A stretch of DNA of 64,000 nucleotides from Ornithinicoccus sp045032955 (GTDB taxonomy: Bacteria > Actinomycetota > Actinomycetes > Actinomycetales > Dermatophilaceae): the NCBI RefSeq assembly GCF_045032955.1, contig NZ_JBJFZU010000002.1:496001-560000 (forward strand), in the 5' to 3' direction. The notes beneath the pieces were generated by a model. It was given only the letters and a program-made list of their open reading frames with translations, was not told the origin of the DNA and made no database searches. Both the position numbers and the translations under genes were made by a program. Of the stretch, positions 26,582 through 34,404 are shown piece by piece. Each line of letters opens with the position of its first letter. The stretch's first letter is position 1.

Positions 26582-27417
26582 GGTTCCTTCCGCAGGATGT
26601 AGTGGCGGTCGTCGTCGAAGTCGTGCACCTGCCAGCCCTCGGCGAGCAGTCCGCCCAGGGCCAGCCGGGTCCGCTCACGCCAGCGCAGCGCCAGCTCCGG
26701 GGCCTCGCGGCGCAGCGCCTCGATGTCGCGGGGGACCCCGACGAGCACCCGGTCCGTGTTCGCGGGCACGTCCAGCAGGGGCTCGCCCGGGTGGTCGTCG
26801 TGGTTGGACAGGGCCAGGTGGGTGCCGCCTGCGGGCTGTCCCGGCGGCGCGGTCGTGCTGCCGCCGGCGGGGTCGCCCAGCTCCCAGCGCACCACCATCC
26901 GGTCGGAGGCCTGCCCCGCGTTCACGGTGTCCCGCATCTGGCCGTAGAAGTTCTCGTGGTAGCGCCGCGGGTATGCCCCGAGCACCCGGATGTTGAAGTG
27001 GGCGTTCCGCGCGACCAGGGGGTCGAAGGTCCACACCATGGTGCCGATCCCCCGGTCCAGGCACCAGCGGCGCTGGTGCTCCTTGATGGCGCGGCCGACA
27101 CCGTGGCCGCTCGCCTCCGCCCGGACGCCGACGATGTGGGAGTGGAAGGGCTCGCCCGGGGGGCCGCAGAAGCCCACGGCCGCCCCGACCGGACGGCCGT
27201 CGAGGCGGGCCAGCAGGACGTAGTTGCGGCTGTGGGTGAGGGCGACCATCAGGTGCCGGTCCAGGATGGTGCCGTCCTGGACCGCCCAGATCCGGTCGAA
27301 CAGCTCGGCGACCTCCAGGCACTCGGCCGGTCGGGTGACCAGGGTGAGTGTCAGCTGCCCCGGCACCATCCGCCGGGTGTCCGACGGGGGGCGGCGGACG
27401 GGCTGGGGAGCGACCAT
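26578..27417 (-). CDS. GNAT-fold acyltransferase (probable D-amino acid N-succinyltransferase)
   Basis: This 279-residue protein resembles the COG3375-type GNAT proteins found beside NSAR genes. Features are LLARLDGRPVGAAVGF, the CoA-binding loop region HIVGVRAEASGHGVGRAIKEHQRRW, and TMVWTFDPLVARNAHFNIRVLGAYPRRYHENFYG. The C-terminal part (VGVPRDIEALR...ELALRWRERTR) is also typical of the group. In Geobacillus the equivalent enzyme succinylates D-amino acids using succinyl-CoA; that role here is inference from context. It lies 1 bp after the M20 gene and overlaps the racemase gene by 4 bp. Confidence 0.8.
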   Translation of the reverse strand: MVAPQPVRRPPSDTRRMVPGQLTLTLVTRPAECLEVAELFDRIWAVQDGTILDRHLMVALTHSRNYVLLARLDGRPVGAAVGFCGPPGEPFHSHIVGVRAEASGHGVGRAIKEHQRRWCLDRGIGTMVWTFDPLVARNAHFNIRVLGAYPRRYHENFYGQMRDTVNAGQASDRMVVRWELGDPAGGSTTAPPGQPAGGTHLALSNHDDHPGEPLLDVPANTDRVLVGVPRDIEALRREAPELALRWRERTRLALGGLLAEGWQVHDFDDDRHYILRKEP

Positions 27418-27418
27418 C

Positions 27419-28627
27419 TCAGTGCTCCTCCCGTCCGGGTGCCGTGCTCCCCGGGGCGGGCTCGGGGCCGGCGTCGCGCAGCTGCTCGATCAGGTGGGCG
27501 AGGACGGCGGTGCGGGGGCCGATCTCGTCGACGAGGGCGTGCTCGTGCTCGGCGTGCGCCCCACCGCCGACGGCGCCCAGGCCGTCCAGGGTCGGGACCC
27601 CCGCCGCCGCGGTGAAGTTGCCGTCCGAGGCGCCGCCCACCGCGACCGCTTCGGGGACCGGCACCCCCAGCGCGGTGCAGGCGTCGGCATACCGCCGCCA
27701 GAGGCCGGCGGCGTGGTGACGCTCCATCGGGTAGCGGTTGATCCCTCCGGCGGTGCGGACCTGCGCTCCCGTCTGGGTCGCGCGGAGGGCGTGCAGCCCG
27801 GCGTCGACACGCTCCAGCTCGGCCGCCGACCGGGCGCGGACGTCGATGTCCAGGGTGGCCGCGGCCGGCACCGTGTTGGTGGTGCTCCCGCCGGCGAAGG
27901 TGGTCGGGGTGACGGTGGTGCCTGCCTCGGGGTCCGCCAGCTCGAGGATCCGGGGCAGCTGGGCAGCGAGCTCGAGCAGCGCGCTGACCCCCCGCTCCGG
28001 TTCCAGGCCGGCGTGCGCGGCGACCCCCTGCAGCTCGACCCGGTAGCGGCCGGCGCCCTTGCGGGCGACCTTGACGGCCCCGCCGTCGGCGGAGGCCTCC
28101 AGGACGAGCACCCCGGCGGCACCTGCCGCGGTCTGCAGGATCAGCTCGCGGGAGTGCGTGGAGCCGACCTCCTCGTCGCCGGTGACGAGGAGGGTGACAC
28201 CGTCCAGGGCGTCCGGTCCGGAGCGCTCCTGCAGCAGCGCGCAGGCGTGCACCGCCATCACCAGGCCGGTCAGCATGTCGAAGGTCCCCGGGCCGCGCAG
28301 GACCCCGTCCTGGTGCGACCAGGGGATCCGCTCCAGGGTCCCGAGCGGCCAGACGGTGTCCTGGTGGCACAGCAGGAGGACCCGCGTCGGACCCCCCAGG
28401 TGGAGCAGCAGGTGCGTCACGCCCTCCTCGACGATCGTCTCCGGCCGCCGACCGAGGCGTTCCTCGACGACGTCGGCCACCGTGCGCGCGCCCTCGGCGA
28501 CGGCGGCCAGGTCGGAGGAGGGGGACTCCACCTCGACGAGGCGGCGCAGGTCCGAGAGCAGGTCCGGCACCCGCTTCCCGGCGGCAGCCAGCAATGGTCC
28601 AGGGGTGCTCGCGGGTGCGGTGTTCAC
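27419..28627 (-). CDS. M20 family metallo-deacylase/carboxypeptidase
   Basis: This 402-residue zinc hydrolase resembles carboxypeptidase G2/ArgE-type M20 enzymes. Metal and catalytic residues are visible: His88 and Asp90 (LLLCHQDTVWP), the bridging Asp117 (RGPGTFDM), and Glu152/Glu153 (VTGDEEVGS). The dimerisation domain contains VELQGVAAHAGLEPERGVSAL, and GASDGNFTAAAGVPTLDGLG is the distal ligand region. In the NSAR pathway this partner would hydrolyse N-succinyl-L-amino acids. It is first in the trio and divergent from the peptide ABC operon. TAGCGT lies 8 nt before its GTG start. Confidence 0.87.
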   Translation of the reverse strand: MNTAPASTPGPLLAAAGKRVPDLLSDLRRLVEVESPSSDLAAVAEGARTVADVVEERLGRRPETIVEEGVTHLLLHLGGPTRVLLLCHQDTVWPLGTLERIPWSHQDGVLRGPGTFDMLTGLVMAVHACALLQERSGPDALDGVTLLVTGDEEVGSTHSRELILQTAAGAAGVLVLEASADGGAVKVARKGAGRYRVELQGVAAHAGLEPERGVSALLELAAQLPRILELADPEAGTTVTPTTFAGGSTTNTVPAAATLDIDVRARSAAELERVDAGLHALRATQTGAQVRTAGGINRYPMERHHAAGLWRRYADACTALGVPVPEAVAVGGASDGNFTAAAGVPTLDGLGAVGGGAHAEHEHALVDEIGPRTAVLAHLIEQLRDAGPEPAPGSTAPGREEH

Positions 28628-28768
28628 ACTGCGCCACGCTAGGACCCGAGGTCCCGTCGTTCAATGGACATCTGCACCAAGAGCAAGCCGAATCTTCGGC
28701 CGATCCGACGATGCCGCGGCCGGGGTGGGTTGCCATCATGAGTCCACGTCCCAGACGAGGAGACCTTC
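28628..28768. promoter_or_regulatory. Divergent control region between the racemase trio and the peptide operon
   Basis: The minus-strand gene has TAGCGT (28636-28641) 8 nt before its start. Next to it is the palindrome GGACC-CGA-GGTCC (28642-28654), a candidate operator, possibly for PucR. On the plus strand CATCAT (28733-28738) is a possible -10, and gaggag precedes the GTG at 28769. Confidence 0.45.
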
Positions 28769-30394
28769 GTGCACCGTTCCCCCAAGACCATGGCCGTCGT
28801 GACTGCTGCTGCCGCCGCCACCCTGCTTGCCGCCTGCAGCGGAGGCGGTGGGGACGACGGAGCCGGCACCGGCGACGACGCCGGTCAGCCCAGCGCCGCG
28901 CCGGTGAGCGACGGGTCCTTCGTGCTCGGGGTGGCCAACGACCCCGGCAACCTGGACCCGTCGATGACCGTGCTGTCGGTCACCCGCACCGTGAGCCGGC
29001 TCAGCTACGACACGCTGGTCCACCAGCGCCAGGACGGGACCTTCGTGTCCCAGCTGGCCACCGACTGGGAGGTCGGCCCGCAGGAGATCGCCTTCACCCT
29101 GGACCCGGACGTCACCTGTTCCGACGGCAGCCCGCTGACGGCCACCGACGTCAAGGACAACATCGACTACGTCAGCGACCCGGAGAACCAGAGCCCGTTG
29201 CTGGGGGTCTTCGTCCCGGCCGGGCTGACCACCGAGGCGGACGACGAGGCGGGCACCGTCACGGTGACCGCGCCGGAGCCGAACGCCTTCCTGCTGCACG
29301 GCTTCACCAACGTCTTCATCCTCTGCCGGAGCGGGCTCGACGACCACGACGCGCTCGCGCAGGAGACGCACGGGACCGGCCCGTGGGTGCTCTCCGAGGC
29401 GGTGGCGGACGACCACTACACCTATACCCGTCGCGCCGACTACGCCTGGGGCCCGGACAGCACCACCCTGGAGGGTGACGGGGTGCCCGAGGAGGTCGTC
29501 GTGCGGGTCATCGCCAACCCGACGACGCTGACCAACCTGGTGCTGTCCGGTGAGGTCAACGCCGCGACCGTGATCGGCGCGGACGCGGACCGGCTGGACG
29601 CCGAGGGCGTCGACAAGATCGAGCTGCGCTCGCCCCAGGGCGAGTTCGTCTTCAACCAGGCCGAGGGCCAGCCCGGCTCCGACCCGGAGGTCCGGCAGGC
29701 GCTGCTCCAGGCCCTGAACATCGAGGCCCTGGCCACCGTCGCCACCGGGCGGGAGGACTCCCAGTCGGTGGGCCTGGTCACCACCGAGCCCCAGCCCTGC
29801 CAGGGCGACACCGTCTCGGGCAACCTGCCCACCTACGACGTCGAGGCCGCGGCGTCGGCGCTGGACGCGGCCGGGTGGACGGCCGGTCCGGACGGGGTCC
29901 GCACCAAGGACGGCGAGCCGCTGGCGATGACCTTCGTCTACCCCGCGGGCACCGGTGACTCGGTCGCCGCCGCGGCGGAGCTGGCCGAGCAGATGTGGCG
30001 CGAGGTGGGCGCGGACGTCACCCTGCAGAGCGTCACCTCGACCCAGATCAACGAGGTCCTCTTCGCCACCGGCGACTGGGACGCCGGCTGGGTGCCGCTC
30101 ACCGTCAGCCTGCCGAGCCAGCTGGTCCCGTTCTTCTCCGGGCCGGCGGCGCCGGACGGCACCAACTTCGGCCACCTGGACAACACCGTCTACAACGAGA
30201 ACTCGGTCGAGGCCCTCTCCACCGGTGACACCGAGGAGGCCTGCGCACTCTGGAACGAGGCGGAGTCGGCCCTGATCTCCGAGGGCGACGTGGTGCCGAT
30301 GTTCGACGCCGTCGCCGGTGTCTACCTCAGCGGCGGCACCCTCCAGTACCCCGGTGGCGAGCTGGACGGCAGCTCGCTGCGGCTAGGCCAGTGA
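28769..30394 (+). CDS. Peptide ABC transporter substrate-binding lipoprotein (SBP family 5)
   Basis: This 541-residue lipoprotein (lipobox LLAAC, Cys about 23) resembles DppA/OppA. It contains VLGVANDPGNLDPSM, VSRLSYDTLVHQRQDGTFVSQLATDW and DVTCSDGSPLTATDVKDNIDY, then EVVVRVIANPTTLTNLVLSGEVNAATVIG and VRQALLQALNIEALA. It captures di- or oligopeptides outside the membrane. The GTG start has a gaggag Shine-Dalgarno site 9 nt upstream. Its stop overlaps the first permease in GTGA. It leads an operon of eight tightly coupled genes, and neighbouring hydrolases suggest that D-residue-containing peptides are the cargo. Confidence 0.9.
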   Translation: MHRSPKTMAVVTAAAAATLLAACSGGGGDDGAGTGDDAGQPSAAPVSDGSFVLGVANDPGNLDPSMTVLSVTRTVSRLSYDTLVHQRQDGTFVSQLATDWEVGPQEIAFTLDPDVTCSDGSPLTATDVKDNIDYVSDPENQSPLLGVFVPAGLTTEADDEAGTVTVTAPEPNAFLLHGFTNVFILCRSGLDDHDALAQETHGTGPWVLSEAVADDHYTYTRRADYAWGPDSTTLEGDGVPEEVVVRVIANPTTLTNLVLSGEVNAATVIGADADRLDAEGVDKIELRSPQGEFVFNQAEGQPGSDPEVRQALLQALNIEALATVATGREDSQSVGLVTTEPQPCQGDTVSGNLPTYDVEAAASALDAAGWTAGPDGVRTKDGEPLAMTFVYPAGTGDSVAAAAELAEQMWREVGADVTLQSVTSTQINEVLFATGDWDAGWVPLTVSLPSQLVPFFSGPAAPDGTNFGHLDNTVYNENSVEALSTGDTEEACALWNEAESALISEGDVVPMFDAVAGVYLSGGTLQYPGGELDGSSLRLGQ

Positions 30395-31395
30395 CGGCCG
30401 CCGTCGACGCGCCTGTCGCCCCGGCGGCGGTCGGTGGCTCCCCCGGGACGAGGACGTGGGCCAGGTATGTCGTCCGCCGCCTCGGGGTCTTCGCCCTCTC
30501 CCTCTGGCTGCTGGTGACCTTCGCGTTCGCGATGATCCACCTGATCCCCGGCGACCCGGTCCGCGCCGCGCTGGGGCTCAACGCCAGCCCGGAGCTGGTC
30601 GCGGCCCGCCGTGCCGAGCTGCGCCTCGACGACCCGATCCTCAGCCAGTACGTCCACTACCTGGGCGGGCTGGTCAGCGGGGAGTGGGGGGTGTCTCTGC
30701 AGTCGCGCCTGCCGGTGACGCAGGTGATCGCCGAGCGGCTGCCGAACACCCTGCTGCTGGCCGGGCTGACCTTCGTGGTGACCCTGCTGATCGCACTGCC
30801 GATCGGCACCGGGATGGCGGTGCTCACCCAGCAGGGGCGGCACCGCCTGCTGGAGCTGGGGTACACCGGCGTCGCGATGGTCGTCTCGGCGATCCCGGAG
30901 TTCCTGCTCGGGGTGCTGCTGGTCTACGTCTTCGCCGTGCGGATGGAGGTGCTGCCCATCGCCGGCAACGCCGGCCCCAGCTCGATCATCCTGCCGGTGG
31001 CCGCACTCTCCCTCGGCTCGGCGCTGGCCCTGTCCCGGATCGTCCGGGTCGAGCTGCTGAGCGTGCTGGGGCGGGACTTCGTCCGCACCGCCCGGGCCAA
31101 GCGGCTGCGCCCGAGCAGGGTGTACCTGCGGCACGCGCTGCCCAACGCGCTGACCGCCACGATCACCCTCGGGGGCCTGCTGCTCTCCGGTCTCATCGCC
31201 TCCACCGTCATCGTCGAGAGCATCTTCGCCTGGCCCGGCCTGGGGCCGACGATGGTCAGCTCGATCATCACCAAGGACTACCCGCTGATGCAGGCCATCG
31301 TGCTGATCTACGGCGCGATGGTGCTCAGCATCAACCTCGTGGTGGACATGGTGCTGTCGGTACTGGACCCGCGCTCCACGATCCGGGAGGCCTGA
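30391..31395 (+). CDS. Peptide ABC transporter permease (DppB-like)
   Basis: This 334-residue permease follows the DppB/OppB plan: first helix after VVRRLGVFALSLWLLV, then MIHLIPGDPVRAALG, a periplasmic segment, and the transmembrane domain with VSAIPEFLLGVLLVYVF. The EAA coupling loop is RTARAKRLRPSRVYLRHALPNALT. It forms the channel with the next protein's permease domain. The start overlaps the binding-protein gene by 4 bp. Confidence 0.92.
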   Translation: MTAAVDAPVAPAAVGGSPGTRTWARYVVRRLGVFALSLWLLVTFAFAMIHLIPGDPVRAALGLNASPELVAARRAELRLDDPILSQYVHYLGGLVSGEWGVSLQSRLPVTQVIAERLPNTLLLAGLTFVVTLLIALPIGTGMAVLTQQGRHRLLELGYTGVAMVVSAIPEFLLGVLLVYVFAVRMEVLPIAGNAGPSSIILPVAALSLGSALALSRIVRVELLSVLGRDFVRTARAKRLRPSRVYLRHALPNALTATITLGGLLLSGLIASTVIVESIFAWPGLGPTMVSSIITKDYPLMQAIVLIYGAMVLSINLVVDMVLSVLDPRSTIREA

Positions 31396-31396
31396 G

Positions 31397-33400
31397 ATGG
31401 CGACCGGCCGCCCGCTGACGACACGCCTGGCCGACACCCTTCGCAACCCGCTGGCCGTCGCGGCCCTGCTGACCGGGCTGCTGGTCCTCGGCACCGCCGT
31501 CCTCGGGCCGGTCATCTGGGGCGAGGCGGCCGAGACCAACGACTTCACCAGCCTGGACCAGCCGGCCAGCGCGGAGCACCTCTTCGGCACCGACAAGCTG
31601 GGCCGCGACATCCTGGCCCGGGTGCTGGTGGCGGCGCGGCTCTCGATCGGGCTGGCCGTGGCCGCCACCGCCATCGGCATGGTCCTCGGGGTGCTGCTCG
31701 GGTCGGTGGCGAGCATGGCCGGACGGCGGCTCAGCCGGTTCCTGGCGATGATGATCGGCATCGCGGTCGCCTTCCCCGGTCTCCTGCTGGCTCTCTTCTT
31801 CGCGGTCATCTTCGGGGTCGGCCCTCGGGGAGCGGTGCTGGCGCTGGGCTTCGCGATGGCGCCGGGGTTCGCGCGCCTCACCCAGACCCTGGCGGCCTCG
31901 GTCACCAGTCAGGACTACGTCTCGGCGGCCAGGACGCTCGGGGTCTCCCGGGTACGGATCCTGACCCGGCACGTGCTGCCGAACCTGGCCGAACCGCTGA
32001 TCGTGAACGGCACCGTCGCCGCGGGGTCGGCACTGCTGGCCTTCGCCGGGCTCTCCTACCTCGGCCTGGGCGTCCAGTCCCCGGCCTACGACTGGGGTCG
32101 GATGCTGTCCGAGGGTCTGAACTCGATCTACACCAACCCCTCGGCCGCGCTCGGCCCGGCCCTGGCCATCGTGATCAGCGGTCTGGCCTTCAACTTCGGG
32201 GGCGAGTTCGCGGCCCAGGTGGTGGGCGGCCGGTCCCGGGTGCACCGCGCGGTGCCCGCGCTCGCCGGCCCGGCGGCGGTGGCCGCCGCCGGCGGTCGAC
32301 CTGCCTCCGACGCGGGGGAGGGGGACGCCGTCGTCGCCGCCGACCCGGAGCGCGACCCCGACGCCGCCGTCGCGACCGCCACCGCCGACGCGGACCAGAG
32401 AGCGACAGACGCCACCGACGCGACCGCCACCGCCGACGCGGTCCTCTCGGTGCGGGACCTGCAGGTGCGGATCCCGACCGCCGACGGTCTGATCCGACCG
32501 GTCCGCGGGGTGGACCTGGACCTGGCGCCCGGCGAGGCGGTCGGCGTGCTGGGCGAGTCCGGGTCGGGCAAGAGCCTGACCGCGCTGGCGATCTCACGGC
32601 TCACGCACGACCCGGTGCGGGTCGACGCGCAGCGGCTGCGTTTCGACGGGCTGGACCTGCGGGGCCGGCTCGGGGCCACCGGACGGACCCGGCTGGGCAC
32701 CTCGCTGAGCATGGTCTTCCAGGACCCGATGAGCTCCCTGAACCCGACGATGCGCGCCGGCGACCAGCTCGCCGAGGTCGCCACCGAGCACCAGGGCAGC
32801 AGCTGGCGGGACGCCCGCGCACGGGCCGTCGAGCGCCTCCGCGCCGTCCGCATGTCGGCGGCCGAGCGTCGGTCCCGGCAGCTGCCGCACGAGCTGTCCG
32901 GCGGGATGCGGCAGCGGGTGATGATCGCCATGGGCCTGATGGGCGACCCGCGGCTGATCATCGCCGACGAGCCGACCACCGCGCTGGACGTGACGGTCCA
33001 GCAGCAGGTGCTGGAGGTCATCCAGTCGACCCGGGAGCGGACCGGGGCGGCGCTGCTGCTCATCTCGCACGACATCTCGGTGGTCAGCAGCGTCTGCGAC
33101 CGGGTCCTGGTGATGTATGCCGGCCGGGTGGTCGAGGACCTCCCGGTCGCCGATCTCGAGCGGGCCCGCCACCCGTACACCCGTGCCCTGGTCGAGGCCG
33201 TGCCGACCATGCAGACGCCCCGCGACGAGAGGCTGAGCAGCATCCCCGGCCGGCCCCCGGACCCGGCGGCGCTGCCGACCGGGTGCCCCTTCGCGCCCCG
33301 CTGCCCGCGGGCCGACACGACCTGCACGATCGAACCGCCCCTGGTCCGGCACGCCGCCGGCGCCGTCGCCTGCCACCACCCCGTCGAGGAGACCTCATGA
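31397..33400 (+). CDS. Fused peptide ABC permease/ATPase (DppC-DppD)
   Basis: This 667-residue protein joins two subunits that are separate in most bacteria. Residues 1-275 are a DppC permease (HLFGTDKLGRDILARVLVAARLSIG; EAA-like loop SAARTLGVSRVRILTRHVLPNL). A low-complexity Ala/Asp-rich linker covers about 276-340. Residues 345-667 are a DppD ATPase (Walker A GESGSGKS, signature LSGGMRQRV, Walker B LIIADEPTTALD). The C-terminal TGCPFAPRCPRA cysteine motif is typical of oligopeptide ATPases. It overlaps the second ATPase gene in ATGA. Confidence 0.92.
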   Translation: MATGRPLTTRLADTLRNPLAVAALLTGLLVLGTAVLGPVIWGEAAETNDFTSLDQPASAEHLFGTDKLGRDILARVLVAARLSIGLAVAATAIGMVLGVLLGSVASMAGRRLSRFLAMMIGIAVAFPGLLLALFFAVIFGVGPRGAVLALGFAMAPGFARLTQTLAASVTSQDYVSAARTLGVSRVRILTRHVLPNLAEPLIVNGTVAAGSALLAFAGLSYLGLGVQSPAYDWGRMLSEGLNSIYTNPSAALGPALAIVISGLAFNFGGEFAAQVVGGRSRVHRAVPALAGPAAVAAAGGRPASDAGEGDAVVAADPERDPDAAVATATADADQRATDATDATATADAVLSVRDLQVRIPTADGLIRPVRGVDLDLAPGEAVGVLGESGSGKSLTALAISRLTHDPVRVDAQRLRFDGLDLRGRLGATGRTRLGTSLSMVFQDPMSSLNPTMRAGDQLAEVATEHQGSSWRDARARAVERLRAVRMSAAERRSRQLPHELSGGMRQRVMIAMGLMGDPRLIIADEPTTALDVTVQQQVLEVIQSTRERTGAALLLISHDISVVSSVCDRVLVMYAGRVVEDLPVADLERARHPYTRALVEAVPTMQTPRDERLSSIPGRPPDPAALPTGCPFAPRCPRADTTCTIEPPLVRHAAGAVACHHPVEETS

Positions 33401-34404
33401 CCGCGGCCCTGGACTTCCGCGACGTGACCGTGACCTACGGCACCGGGGCGCACGCGCTGCGGGCCGTCGACGGGGTGAGCCTGCAGGTGCCCGCCGGGTC
33501 GGTCGTCGGGCTGGTGGGGGAGTCCGGGTCCGGCAAGTCCACCCTGGCCAGGGCCGCGATCGGGCTGGCCCCGGTGACCGGCGGCAGCATCACCGCGAGC
33601 GGTCGACCGCTTCCCCGACGGGGGCGACGCCCGGTGCAGATGGTCTTCCAGGACCCGGTGGCGGCGCTCGACCCCAGGATGAGCGTCCGGGCCAGCCTGA
33701 CCGAGGCGCTGGGGGTGGCGGGTGCGGTGCCCCGCCGCGAGCGGGAGGCGGAGGTGGCGCGGCTGCTGGAGCTGGTGCATCTCGACCCCGGCCTCGCCGG
33801 ACGCCTGCCGGCCGCGCTCTCGGGCGGGCAGCGCCAGCGGGTCTCGGTGGCCCGGGCCCTCGCGGCACGACCCGAGGTCATCATCGCCGACGAGATCACC
33901 TCGGCGCTGGACGTCTCGGTGCAGGGGGCGATGCTGAACCTGATCCGTGACCTGCGGGCCGAGATGGACCTGTCGATGCTGTTCATCTCGCACAACCTCG
34001 CGGTGGTCTGCTACGTCTGCGACGTCGTCGCGGTGATGTACCTCGGCAAGATCGTCGAGGTAGGGCCGACCGCCGAGCTGGTGGCCGACCCGCAGCACCC
34101 CTACACGCGCCTGCTCCTGTCCACGGCGCCCCGGGTGGGCGCCTCGCTGGCGGACAGCTCGCTGCCGCCGCAGGTGCAGGACACCGAGCCCGCGGACCCG
34201 CACGCGCCGCCGACCGGATGCCGCTTCCACCCCCGCTGCCCGCAGGGCCCCGCGGTCGTCGCCGGGCGGGAGATCTGCGCCCAGCAGGACCCCACGGTCG
34301 GGGCGCAGGACCGCCCCCACCAGGCGGCCTGCTGGTTCCCCGGAGGCCCGGTCGACCTGCCGTCCCCCCGTCCTCGTGACCCCCAGCCCGCGGAGGCACC
34401 ATGA
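33397..34404 (+). CDS. Peptide ABC transporter ATP-binding protein (DppF-like)
   Basis: This 335-residue ATPase energises peptide import with the DppD domain of the preceding fusion. Walker A is GESGSGKST, the Q-loop VFQDPVAALDPRMSV, the signature LSGGQRQRVSVARAL, Walker B VIIADEITSALD, and the H-loop FISHNLAVV. The C-terminal motif TGCRFHPRCPQGP is typical of Opp/Dpp ATPases. Its end overlaps the S9 peptidase gene in ATGA. Confidence 0.92.
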   Translation: MTAALDFRDVTVTYGTGAHALRAVDGVSLQVPAGSVVGLVGESGSGKSTLARAAIGLAPVTGGSITASGRPLPRRGRRPVQMVFQDPVAALDPRMSVRASLTEALGVAGAVPRREREAEVARLLELVHLDPGLAGRLPAALSGGQRQRVSVARALAARPEVIIADEITSALDVSVQGAMLNLIRDLRAEMDLSMLFISHNLAVVCYVCDVVAVMYLGKIVEVGPTAELVADPQHPYTRLLLSTAPRVGASLADSSLPPQVQDTEPADPHAPPTGCRFHPRCPQGPAVVAGREICAQQDPTVGAQDRPHQAACWFPGGPVDLPSPRPRDPQPAEAP

